A DNA stretch of 64,000 nt from CAIYRG01 sp964446945. Lineage in GTDB: Bacteria > Pseudomonadota > Alphaproteobacteria > Micropepsales > Micropepsaceae. Position 1 is the stretch's first letter. Every line of letters begins with the position of its first letter. Positions 51,789 to 59,479 of this stretch are shown here, one piece after another. The notes below the pieces were generated by a model. The model worked only from the letters and a program-made list of their open reading frames with translations, was not told the DNA's origin and did no database searches. The stretch covers positions 62,001 to 126,000 of the forward strand of contig CAYUQO010000011.1 in assembly GCA_964446945.1 (NCBI GenBank). The letters run 5' to 3'. A program made the position numbers and the translations under genes.

Positions 51789-52523
51789 ATGCGCCTGAAA
51801 AGCGAAACCAGATCCGCCTCGACGAAAACCATGCTGCTGGCATGTGCAGCGCTTACAGGCGTTATGCTGGGCGCCGGCCCCGCTTTCGCCGACGCCTACC
51901 AGCTCGATTATCAGGTCCATCATTCCAAGTACGGGAATGTCGGCAACTATACGAATATCATCGACAACCAGGGCCCGAACACGACCGTTACGACAAAGCT
52001 GAACATCAAGGTCAGTTTTCTTGGTATCAGCGCCTATCATCAGACTTCGGAGCGTGTCGAAAAATGGCAGGGTGACCGGCTGGTTTATCTGCACTCCACG
52101 ACCACCACCAACGGCAAGCCCGAGCAAGTCGATGGTGCCGCCCAGGGCAATCATTTCGAATTGACGACGCCGAAAGGCACCGAGGAAGCACCCAGGCTGG
52201 TCAGGGTTGCCAATCCATGGTCGCCTAAACTGATGGATGGCAGCACCATCGTCACCGCTGATGATGGGACCGTCGCCAACATGCAGGTCAGCCCGGCCCA
52301 GGAAACGATGGTTGAAGTCGGCGGCATGCAAGTGGCCGCCAAGCAATATGACATCGATCTCCCCAGCCTGAACGAGAAATATCAGGTCTGGTTCGACAAC
52401 ACTGGGACTGCGGTCAAATTCGACAAGACCGACAAGGATGGGACGGTGACGTTCACACTCGCATCGAAAACGCCGGTCAATCCCCAGGTGGCTGCTGCCG
52501 GCGCTCCCACGCCAAACCCGTGA
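51789..52523 (+). CDS. Exported DUF6134-like protein (244 aa)
   Basis: From the ATG at 51789 with AAGGAG 7-12 bases before. Leader TKTMLLACAALTGVMLGAGPAFA. Then AYQLDYQVHHSKYGNVGNYTNII, VTTKLNIKVSFLGISAYHQTSERVEKWQGDRLVYLHSTTTTNGK (in pieces), DGSTIVTADDG and YDIDLPSLNEKYQVWFDNTGTAVKFDKTDKDGTVTFTL. This matches the DUF6134 layout as I remember it (a beta-rich periplasmic fold like DUF3108). Function unknown. After the stop, a GC hairpin with arms GCAGTGG/CCACTGC lies at 52538-52580. Confidence 0.75.
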   Translation: MRLKSETRSASTKTMLLACAALTGVMLGAGPAFADAYQLDYQVHHSKYGNVGNYTNIIDNQGPNTTVTTKLNIKVSFLGISAYHQTSERVEKWQGDRLVYLHSTTTTNGKPEQVDGAAQGNHFELTTPKGTEEAPRLVRVANPWSPKLMDGSTIVTADDGTVANMQVSPAQETMVEVGGMQVAAKQYDIDLPSLNEKYQVWFDNTGTAVKFDKTDKDGTVTFTLASKTPVNPQVAAAGAPTPNP

Positions 52524-52656
52524 CCTGAGTCATACGTCATCCGCAGTGGCAGTGGTGGCCGGCATGGGTCCGGCCGCCACTGCGCGCGTGCGTGTGAACT
52601 GTGCAAGTGCGGGATTTCTTCTCTGCTTAGAGACAATCCCCTGCTAAAAAGCAGGC

Positions 52657-54915
52657 GTGAAATTATCCAACAGCTATATCGGTCATCCGGTTCATCGCGT
52701 CGAAGACGAGCGCTTCCTGCGCGGGCGCGGACAATTTACCGATGATCTCAGCAGAGCCGGCGAATGGTACGCTGCGATTGTGCGCAGTCCCGTGGCCCAT
52801 GGCCGCATCATTGCGATCGGTACAGGGCGCTGCCCGGAAATGCGCGGTGTCCATGCGGTGATCACCGGGGCGGATCTCGGCGACGAAATGCCGGTCATAC
52901 CGTTCCGCCGGCGCAATCCGACGATTGCTCCATTTGCCCAACCGGTGATCGCGCGCGACCGCGTACGCTATGCCGGAGAACCGGTCGCGATGGTGCTCGC
53001 CAACAGCCCCGAGCGGGCGCAGGACGCCGCAGCTGCAATTGCACTCGATATCGAACCGCTGCCGGTCGTTTTAGGTCGCGACACGGCTCTTGCCGGTGCG
53101 GTGCGGCTGTTTGCCGACGCCGGCAATTGCGCCAGTACCTTCACAGCGCAAAAAGGCGATGCCGCTTCGGCATTCCGGGCAAATGCCCGGATAACCCGGG
53201 GAAGTTTTGGTGTGCAGCGCATGACGGCGGCACCGATGGAGCCACGCGCGCTGCTCGCCGAATGGGATGACGCGGCCCAGCACCTGACAATGTCGGGTGC
53301 GGCGAAACTGCCATTTTTCAATCGCCGGGCGCTCGCCGGGATGATGCACCTCGCCGAAACGCAGGTGGATTATATCGAATACGACGTGGGCGGAGGATTT
53401 GGCGCGCGCGGAGAGTTCTACCCCGAAGATTTCCTGGTGGCGTTTGCCGCCCGTAAATTCCGCCATCCGGTCAAATGGACGGAGGACCGGCGCGAACATT
53501 TTCTTTCGATCGCCCATTCACGCGAAACGGAATGCGAGATCGAACTCGCACTGGACGAGAGCGGCGCGATCACCGGCTTGCGCGGCGAAATTTATGTCGA
53601 TATCGGCGCCTATGTGCGGCCGAACGGCATGACGCCAGTTCGCAATACGGCGCAATTCCTGTCCGGCGCCTATCGCGTTACCAATATCGATGTCCGCGCG
53701 CACGCGCTTCTCAGCAACAAGGTTCCTTCCGGCACCTATCGCGGGCCCGGGCGGTTCGAGAGTTGCTTCTTCCTGGAACGGCTGTTGCAGACTGCCGCCC
53801 AACAGTATGGCTTCGACCCGCAGGATCTGCGCCGGCGCAACCTGCTGCGCGCTCACGAGATGCCCTACCGGCTCGCATCGCTCGAGCCCAATGACGGCTT
53901 TGGCCAGACCTCCTGCGACAGCGGCGATTATGTCGAAACATTTGACCGCTGCCTCGAGACATTCCGTTGGCACGATAAAGCGCGACTGAACGGACAGCTC
54001 ATTGACGGCCGTCGCCATGGAGTCGGAATCGCGTGTTTCATCGAAGGCGGGGGCTCGGGCCCGCGCGAACACGTCAAGATCAGCTCCTGTGAAAATGGAC
54101 AGTTTCGTATCGTGATCGGGTCTTCATCCGTCGGCCAGGGGATCGAGACAATTTTTGCGCAAATCGCGGCCGATGCACTTGGAGTGCCGATGACGCGCCT
54201 GCATGTGCAGCACGGCTCGACGACGCTTCTAAAGGAGGGATTTGGTTCATACGGCTCTCGCAGCACAGTCATGGGCGGAAGCGCCATTGTCAGGGCCGCC
54301 GAAAAGCTGCTCGGCCATTTTCGCGTTGCGGCCGCAAAGCGGCTGGACGTGGCACCCGGCGCGCTGCTGATCGAGGAGGGTATTGCGCGCGCGCCAGACG
54401 GACGTGAGATCTCGATTTTCGATCTGCGTCTGGAGGCGGAGGAGAGTTTTTCCAACGGATCGAAAGCGACCTATTCCTATGGCACGGCTGCGGTCCACGT
54501 CGCAGTCGATCCGGAGACCGGCCACACAGAAATTCTCGGCTACACGGTGTGCGACGATGTTGGGCGGATCATCAATCCGCATACGCTGCATGGGCAGGTG
54601 ATCGGCGCAGCGGTTCAGGGTCTCGGCAGCACCTTCAGCGAAGAACTGCGTTATGACGCCTCCGGCCAATGCGTCAGCGCATCAATGGCCGATTACCTGC
54701 TGCCGCTGGCCACGGATTACCCGGTACTGCATGCGATATCGCTGGAAAATCATCCTTCGCCCAACAATCCTCTGGGCGCCAAAGGCGCGGGCGAAGGCGG
54801 CATCATTCCGGTCGGCGCTGCCGTCGCCAACGCGGTGGCCATGGCCATCGGAGTTCCTGTCTGTGAACTTCCACTGACGCCGCAGCGCGTGTGGGCTTTG
54901 ATGCCTCGGGCCTAA
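52657..54915 (+). CDS. Xanthine-dehydrogenase-family molybdopterin-binding subunit
   Basis: 752 residues from a GTG (weak ribosome site). The N-terminal domain (YIGHPVHRVEDERFLRGRGQFTDDL) is followed by VGGGFGARGEFYPEDFLVAFAARKFRHPVKWTEDRREHFLS, the pterin-binding region, and GTYRGPGRFESCFFLERLL. The catalytic Glu of the family is Glu713 in KGAGEGG. The usual residues place it with aldehyde/carbon-monoxide-dehydrogenase-type large subunits. Neither a 2Fe-2S small subunit nor an FAD subunit is adjacent, so partners must lie elsewhere or the enzyme uses another acceptor. No leader. Convergent with the MOSC gene, 4-base overlap. Confidence 0.88.
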   Translation: MKLSNSYIGHPVHRVEDERFLRGRGQFTDDLSRAGEWYAAIVRSPVAHGRIIAIGTGRCPEMRGVHAVITGADLGDEMPVIPFRRRNPTIAPFAQPVIARDRVRYAGEPVAMVLANSPERAQDAAAAIALDIEPLPVVLGRDTALAGAVRLFADAGNCASTFTAQKGDAASAFRANARITRGSFGVQRMTAAPMEPRALLAEWDDAAQHLTMSGAAKLPFFNRRALAGMMHLAETQVDYIEYDVGGGFGARGEFYPEDFLVAFAARKFRHPVKWTEDRREHFLSIAHSRETECEIELALDESGAITGLRGEIYVDIGAYVRPNGMTPVRNTAQFLSGAYRVTNIDVRAHALLSNKVPSGTYRGPGRFESCFFLERLLQTAAQQYGFDPQDLRRRNLLRAHEMPYRLASLEPNDGFGQTSCDSGDYVETFDRCLETFRWHDKARLNGQLIDGRRHGVGIACFIEGGGSGPREHVKISSCENGQFRIVIGSSSVGQGIETIFAQIAADALGVPMTRLHVQHGSTTLLKEGFGSYGSRSTVMGGSAIVRAAEKLLGHFRVAAAKRLDVAPGALLIEEGIARAPDGREISIFDLRLEAEESFSNGSKATYSYGTAAVHVAVDPETGHTEILGYTVCDDVGRIINPHTLHGQVIGAAVQGLGSTFSEELRYDASGQCVSASMADYLLPLATDYPVLHAISLENHPSPNNPLGAKGAGEGGIIPVGAAVANAVAMAIGVPVCELPLTPQRVWALMPRA

Positions 54916-55454
54916 ACCGGCTTCAGTGGCTGATGCGGTTCTTGCGGCAGTTCGGCCCGAATGGAATCGCCCACCCGCACTTCGCCGCCCACAAGCACGA
55001 TTCCCATGATGCCGCTCTTGCGCCCAAGACTGCCGTCAGGGTGCTTGAACAGAAGCGCTTGCATCAAACCGGGACGGAACGCATCGACCTGCCGGCACGG
55101 ATTGCGCAAACCGGTGACTTCGACAACTGCATCCCGGCCCAGATGCAGTTTGGTTCCGGTGGGCAATTGGAGCAGGTTCAAACCGCGCGTCGTGACGTTT
55201 TCACCAATGGCGCCGGGGTAAAGGTCATATCCAGCCGCCTCCAACTCCTCGAACAACTCCGAATGCATCAGGTGCACTTGCCGCAGATTGGGACGATTCG
55301 GGTTTTCGCGCACGCGAACCCGGTGCTGCACCAGCGGTCCGGCATGTGCGTCGCCACGAATTCCCAATCCTGCAACCAGCTCGATGACGGCTTGATTCTC
55401 CTTGCTGAATCTGTGCTCGCCGTCCCGGCTGACCGCAATGATCTCCCCCTGCAT
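54912..55454 (-). CDS. MOSC-domain protein
   Basis: 180 residues from the ATG at 55454. QVHLMHSELFEELEAAGYDLYPGAIGENVTTRGLNLLQLPTGTKLHLG is the central MOSC block; GAIGENVTTRGLNL is diagnostic. NPCRQVDAFRPGLM carries the conserved Cys that can receive sulfur or contact Mo. MOSC proteins sulfurate or use the molybdenum cofactor. Lying convergent with a Moco hydroxylase subunit, which needs a terminal sulfur on Mo, it may serve that enzyme (inference). Confidence 0.88.
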   Translation of the reverse strand: MQGEIIAVSRDGEHRFSKENQAVIELVAGLGIRGDAHAGPLVQHRVRVRENPNRPNLRQVHLMHSELFEELEAAGYDLYPGAIGENVTTRGLNLLQLPTGTKLHLGRDAVVEVTGLRNPCRQVDAFRPGLMQALLFKHPDGSLGRKSGIMGIVLVGGEVRVGDSIRAELPQEPHQPLKPV

Positions 55455-55590
55455 GCCCACTCCCGCCCATTTCGCAGCCTGAGTTTTACCGCGTGAAATT
55501 CCATTCCTGCAATGCTGACGGCCCATTCCAACGGATGCCAGATTGCCGATTGCCGGTTAGAATGTCCGCGTAATTTCCCGGGAGGGACCG

Positions 55591-56043
55591 ATGGTGAACC
55601 GCACTTTGCTCGCTTCGCATGCCATCACCGCAGCAGCAGCTGCACTTGTCGCCACGGGGCTTTCATTGTGGACCAGCGGCGCTATTCCCGCTGCCCGGGC
55701 TGCTGACAATGGTGCTGCCAATGTCGACTTGATGAAACAGCCGCTGCCCGACATCCCGGGGCGCGAGGTGCGAATGACCTTGTTGCAGCGCGACCCGCTG
55801 GTTTCGAGCGCGCCCCACCGCCATCCCGGCCATTACACCTTTGGCTATGTCGTCCAGGGTACTTACGAGTTCGGCGTCAATGGGCAGCCGCCGCGCACGC
55901 TGCATGCCGGCGACGTGTTCTACGAACCTCCCGGTGCGCTGCATTCGACGTCGCGAAATGCCAGCCCGAATGAAAAATTGAAGATCGTTGTTTTCATGGT
56001 CGCGGACAGTTCGAAGCCAAGCACCGTCGCCGAGCCCAAATAA
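55591..56043 (+). CDS. Exported cupin-domain protein (150 aa)
   Basis: GGGAGGGACCG precedes the ATG. Leader TLLASHAITAAAAALVATGLSLWTSGAIPAARA, longer than usual. The single cupin has motif 1 PHRHPGHYTFGYVVQGTYEFGVNG (His, His, Glu site changed to His-x-Tyr-x-Phe) and motif 2 LHAGDVFYEPPGALHSTSRN with the last His. The metal site therefore holds at least three His. Located in the periplasm. Followed after 6 bases by a small membrane protein gene. Confidence 0.87.
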   Translation: MVNRTLLASHAITAAAAALVATGLSLWTSGAIPAARAADNGAANVDLMKQPLPDIPGREVRMTLLQRDPLVSSAPHRHPGHYTFGYVVQGTYEFGVNGQPPRTLHAGDVFYEPPGALHSTSRNASPNEKLKIVVFMVADSSKPSTVAEPK

Positions 56044-56049
56044 GCGGCC

Positions 56050-56358
56050 ATGCCGTGGTATGATTATCTGATGTGCTTTTTCGGCGGCGTGTTCACGGCC
56101 AATTTCGTTCCGCATTTCGTCCGCGGTATTACCGGCACACCGTTTCCGACGCCGTTCGCCAAACCTCCCGGGCGCGGAATGTCTCCGCCGGCATTGAACA
56201 TTCTCTGGGCTCTGGTGAATCTCATCGTGGCATATCTGCTGTTTCTCTATGGCGCGTTCTCGCTCCTCGATTGGCCGCTGACTGTCGCGGCCTTCATCGG
56301 ATTCGCGCTGGTCTCAATCATGCTCAGCCGGACTTTCACGCATAAGCTTGGCGACTGA
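56050..56358 (+). CDS. Small membrane protein (102 aa)
   Basis: Three hydrophobic segments: DYLMCFFGGVFTANFVPHFVRGI, LNILWALVNLIVAYLLFLYGAF and PLTVAAFIGFALVSIMLS. FFGGVFTANFVPHFVxGITGxxFPTPFAKPPGxGxSxxxxN is a motif I have seen in short proteobacterial membrane proteins of unknown role. Starts 6 bases after the cupin stop, so likely one transcript. No catalytic residues evident. Confidence 0.75.
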   Translation: MPWYDYLMCFFGGVFTANFVPHFVRGITGTPFPTPFAKPPGRGMSPPALNILWALVNLIVAYLLFLYGAFSLLDWPLTVAAFIGFALVSIMLSRTFTHKLGD

Positions 56359-56456
56359 GGGGGAATCGGCCCGAATTGCGAGGTTGACCACGGCAGCCTG
56401 CGCCGATATCTGGATCGGTCAGTTATTCGCGGCCATTACCCGTCCGGGACCATAAA

Positions 56457-57722
56457 TTGACCAGTACAAGCCAGTCGCCTGCCGCGCCCAAATCATTCGT
56501 CGCGCTTCAGCATCCCGGATATCGCGCCTTTCTATCTTTCAACATGATGGCGATGATGGCCGACTCGATCGAGCACGTCATCACCTACTGGATCGCGTTC
56601 CAGAAATTCCATTCGCCGGCACTGGGCGGATTCGCCATGCTCTCCCATTGGGTGCCGTACATTCTCTTCGCGACCTCGATGGGGGCACTGACCGATCGCG
56701 TCGATCCGCGCCGCCTCGTCCAGATCGGCATGGGCTTGTTCATGTTCTGCTCGCTGGCGTGGTCGTTGCTGTTTCTGACCGGCCGGCTCGAGATGTGGCA
56801 CGCCGCGGTGCTGCTCACGATTCACGGCCTCGCCGGGGTATTCTGGGCGCCACCAAGCCAGGTGCTGATCCACGACATTGTCGGCGGCCCGCGCCTGCCG
56901 AGCGCGATCCGCATGATGGCCACGGCCCGTTATCTCGGCTTGCTCGCCGGTCCGGCCGTCGGCGGCGCGCTTCTGCTGTTGCTGGGGCCGATCCACGGAC
57001 TGATGGTGAATGTGTTCTTCTATCTGCCGCTATTGGTCTGGCTGTGGAAAGCTCCCTACGGACCGCGCTTCCGCTCCGCCGAAAGCCAGCCGCGCGCGCC
57101 TGCCGTGCGCGGGCTCAGCGACATCCTGGATACCGCCCGAGCGGTTTCCGGCCACGCGATCATTTTCCCGATGGTGCTGCTGTCGGGTGTGACGGCGCTG
57201 ATCATCGCCAACGCCTATCAGGCGCAGATGCCGGAATTCGGCCGTGATCTCGGTCATGGCAATGCCGGGCTATTTTACAGCGCGCTGCTTGGCGCCGATG
57301 CCGCAGGCGCGCTGACCGGCGGCATTTTGCTGGAAATTCGCGGTTTCAATCCCGACCCGCGGATAGCGTTCGTGTTTGCCATGCTGTGGTGCTGCGCGAT
57401 CGGCGGCTTTGCGCTTTCCACCTACTACCCTGTTGCGCTGGTCCTGCTGTTCACCGCCGGGTTCCTTGAACTTTCCTTCAACTCCATGGCGCAGAGCCTG
57501 GTGCAGATGCACGCACCGCCGGGAATTCGCGGGCGCGTCATTGGCCTCTACAACATGGCGGCGCTGGGGTTGCGGGCGTTTTCCGGAGTCACGGTGGGAT
57601 TGCTCGGCAGCCTGATCGGAATCCACGGTTCACTGTCAATCAGCGCGGCTGTCCTGCTCGTCCTGCTGTTCGGCATTTACACGCGCATGTCCCCGCGTCT
57701 ACGCACTGCTCCGGGTGAATGA
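56457..57722 (+). CDS. MFS transporter
   Basis: 421 residues with twelve hydrophobic helices. No ATG fits at the N-terminus; TTG 56457 gives a full first helix region (FVALQHPGYRAFLSFNMMAMMADSIEHV), with GGGACC 7 bases upstream. The MFS loop motif A is GALTDRVDPRRLVQIGM. Similar to the enterobactin-exporter type (MFS_3). Cargo not predictable; no regulator or biosynthesis cluster adjoins it. A start at one of the Mets near residue 29 would remove part of helix 1. Confidence 0.82.
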   Translation: MTSTSQSPAAPKSFVALQHPGYRAFLSFNMMAMMADSIEHVITYWIAFQKFHSPALGGFAMLSHWVPYILFATSMGALTDRVDPRRLVQIGMGLFMFCSLAWSLLFLTGRLEMWHAAVLLTIHGLAGVFWAPPSQVLIHDIVGGPRLPSAIRMMATARYLGLLAGPAVGGALLLLLGPIHGLMVNVFFYLPLLVWLWKAPYGPRFRSAESQPRAPAVRGLSDILDTARAVSGHAIIFPMVLLSGVTALIIANAYQAQMPEFGRDLGHGNAGLFYSALLGADAAGALTGGILLEIRGFNPDPRIAFVFAMLWCCAIGGFALSTYYPVALVLLFTAGFLELSFNSMAQSLVQMHAPPGIRGRVIGLYNMAALGLRAFSGVTVGLLGSLIGIHGSLSISAAVLLVLLFGIYTRMSPRLRTAPGE

Positions 57723-57778
57723 GATTCCCCGATGGCCGCGCAAGCGGTAATCTGCCGCTGCGGTGAGGGAATGCGAGA

Positions 57779-58201
57779 ATGACCAGGCTTGGCGGAGCAG
57801 CTTTGTTGGGCGCGGCAATTGCCGCCACTTCCGCAATCGCACAGCCGGACTTTTCCGGCCAGGATCCGCACTGGATCAAGGATGAGCAGAGTGGCTGCTG
57901 GGCGGCCAATCCCGATCCCGAGCCGCTCGAGTCGATTACCTGGTCGGGACAGTGCACCGGTATGCTTGTCAGCGGAACCGGAGTCCTGTCCTGGTATCTG
58001 GACGGGCGGCTGATCGGCCGCGACGAGGGCAATTTCGTGCGCGGCGAATTGTCCGGACACGGTAAAATCACCTTCGCCAACGGCGCGGTCTATGAAGGCG
58101 ATTTCCCGGGCCGTGGCGTCATGACTTTGCCCAATGGCAACCGGGTCGATGCGGTTTCCGTCAAGGAGTCCGCCGGCTGGAGTATCGAACAAGCCCGCTA
58201 G
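57779..58201 (+). CDS. Exported MORN-repeat-like protein (140 aa)
   Basis: Leader LGGAALLGAAIAATSAIAQPDF. Then QSGCWAANPDPEPLESITWSGQC, and MORN-like repeats GTGVLSWYLDGRLIGRDEGNFVRGELSGHGKITFANGAVYEGDFPGRGVMTLPNGNRVDA (in pieces), each with YxGxFxxGxxxGxG-like spacing. Two Cys (GCW, QCTG) may pair. MORN repeats bind lipids or serve as scaffolds in eukaryotes; in bacteria the role is not set. Start ATG 57779 has GAGGGAATGCGAGA before it. Confidence 0.8.
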   Translation: MTRLGGAALLGAAIAATSAIAQPDFSGQDPHWIKDEQSGCWAANPDPEPLESITWSGQCTGMLVSGTGVLSWYLDGRLIGRDEGNFVRGELSGHGKITFANGAVYEGDFPGRGVMTLPNGNRVDAVSVKESAGWSIEQAR

Positions 58202-58211
58202 AATAGCAGAT

Positions 58212-58330
58212 CATCTCACGCGGAGCCGCGGAGAGCACGGAGATAGCCAGCGTGCGATGGCGAAGTAGCTCGCATGCAGAGCGCATCACCAGTATCTCTA
58301 TGGTCTCCGCGCCTCCGCGTGAAAATTTTA
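58212..58330. repeat. Imperfect long inverted repeat (CACGCGGAG type)
   Basis: TCTCACGCGGAGCCGCGGAGAGCACGGAGATA near 58212 is mirrored at about 58298 by TATCTCTATGGTCTCCGCGCCTCCGCGTGAAA (both over 20 bases overall; the shared arm cores are CACGCGGAG and CTCCGCGTG). The repeat covers the space between convergent genes and may end both transcripts. I know similar units as dispersed repeats in rhizobia. Confidence 0.6.
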
Positions 58331-58339
58331 TGTCCCGTT

Positions 58340-58906
58340 TTAGCCGGTTTTCCGCCGTTTTTTGCGAAACTGCTGTTCTCCAGCCTGGACAAGCTTGTTC
58401 GCTTTGCGCGGTCCGCACAGCCCCGTGCTCCTGAATTCTCCTCCGCGCTGGCGGTTGTATTGCTCGAAAAAGGCGATGATCTCTTCCACCAGATGCGGCC
58501 GCAGGCTTTTCAGCGAAGACTCATCCGCGTGGCTGTGGGCGTGGGTTGCGACCCCAATGAGCCGGTTGTTGGTTTCCCATCCGCTGTCCTGGTCCTTCTG
58601 CTCGGCCTCGATCGCCCCAATGAGGCGTGTGCGGACTATTGAAAGCGGAATTGCCGGTTCGTCCATCAGGACCAGCACGTCCAATGGATCGCCATCACCG
58701 CCCATCGTCGACGGGATGAAACCGAAATCATAGGGAAAGCTCATGCCCTCGGGCAGCATGCTCGCCAGGAGAAGCGTGCCGCATTCGGGCTCATAGCGGT
58801 ACTTATTGGGGCTTTTTCGCGGTGTTTCGATGACGACGCGGAGAGTGCCGTCTTTTTCGTCGCGGCACGGCAACTCGGAAAGAAGCTGGGGCGTTTTGCG
58901 GGGCAT
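58340..58906 (-). CDS. Inorganic pyrophosphatase family protein
   Basis: 188 residues from the ATG at 58906 (ATG 58945 is an alternative). VVIETPRKSPNKYRYEPECGTLLLASMLPEGMSFPYDFGFIPSTMGGDGDPLDVLVLMDEPAIPL (in pieces) holds the soluble PPase core: SPNKYRYE, and the metal-binding GDGDPLDVLV Asp cluster. A final basic tail KANKLVQAGEQQFRKKRRKTG is unusual. Family I PPases are usually about 175 residues with KxE and Y-R-K active-site residues; some are kept here. A housekeeping PPase may lie elsewhere. Confidence 0.85.
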   Translation of the reverse strand: MPRKTPQLLSELPCRDEKDGTLRVVIETPRKSPNKYRYEPECGTLLLASMLPEGMSFPYDFGFIPSTMGGDGDPLDVLVLMDEPAIPLSIVRTRLIGAIEAEQKDQDSGWETNNRLIGVATHAHSHADESSLKSLRPHLVEEIIAFFEQYNRQRGGEFRSTGLCGPRKANKLVQAGEQQFRKKRRKTG

Positions 58907-59122
58907 TTCCGTCTCTGTGCCCCCGTCCAGCGCAGGAAAACGCACGGACAGGGACTGCGTTCCTCCGGCAAAGGCGCAGCATAGGCGGACTGGACAAGCG
59001 TGATAATCAGCATACGGAACCGCACGCCGGAAGGCGGCGTTTACGGCACGGTTTCCACGGCGATGCCAGAGGGAACCCCCGGAAAAGAAACCGGGATGCG
59101 CCCGGCACAGGCGCCAACAAGG

Positions 59123-59151
59123 GGGGAAAGCGCGGACTTTCCCCTTTTTTT
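59123..59151 (+). terminator. Intrinsic terminator without an upstream plus-strand gene
   Basis: GGGGAAAG-cgcgga-CTTTCCCC-TTTTTTT. The nearest plus-strand gene ends at 58201, and the gene before it on this locus runs the other way, so the terminator belongs to a leader (attenuator) of the gene at 59197 or to a small RNA. Two small hairpins precede it (CCCGG...CCGGG at 59078-59095; GCGCC...GGCGC at 59098-59114). Confidence 0.65.
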
Positions 59152-59196
59152 GGGGCCGCTCTTTCCCTTGAGAACATGATTGGTGGAGAGAAGGCG

Positions 59197-59442
59197 ATGA
59201 GCAGTCGATTGGTGATCCGCAAGGTCGATAACTGGCTACGTTCCCAGCCCGGCCAATGTTATTGCGACGACTGCATCACGGCACGGGTTGGTGGTGAAGC
59301 CCGCAAGGATATCCAGCGCGTCACCAGCATTCTCAGCAATGGCCACAATCCGGATTTCAGCAAATATCCCGGCCGCTGCGATGGCTGCGGCGGCGCAACC
59401 CTGGTCACGATCGCCAGCCCCAATCTCAGTTGGGCCATCTGA
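59197..59442 (+). CDS. Small cysteine-rich protein, likely zinc-binding (81 aa)
   Basis: The ATG at 59197 has GGAGAGAAGG 3-12 bases before it and is preferred to ATG 59176. MSSRLVIRKVDNWLRSQPG is followed by CYCDDCITARVGG and RCDGCGG, a CxC-x2-C plus CxxC site typical of a zinc ribbon. GEARKDIQRVTSILSN between them is a helix. Reminiscent of rhizobial conserved small proteins with unknown role, cytoplasmic. Preceded by an intrinsic terminator that may act as attenuator. Confidence 0.75.
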   Translation: MSSRLVIRKVDNWLRSQPGQCYCDDCITARVGGEARKDIQRVTSILSNGHNPDFSKYPGRCDGCGGATLVTIASPNLSWAI

Positions 59443-59479
59443 ACGCTGAACAAAAACACAGTCCGCTATCGTACCGGGA

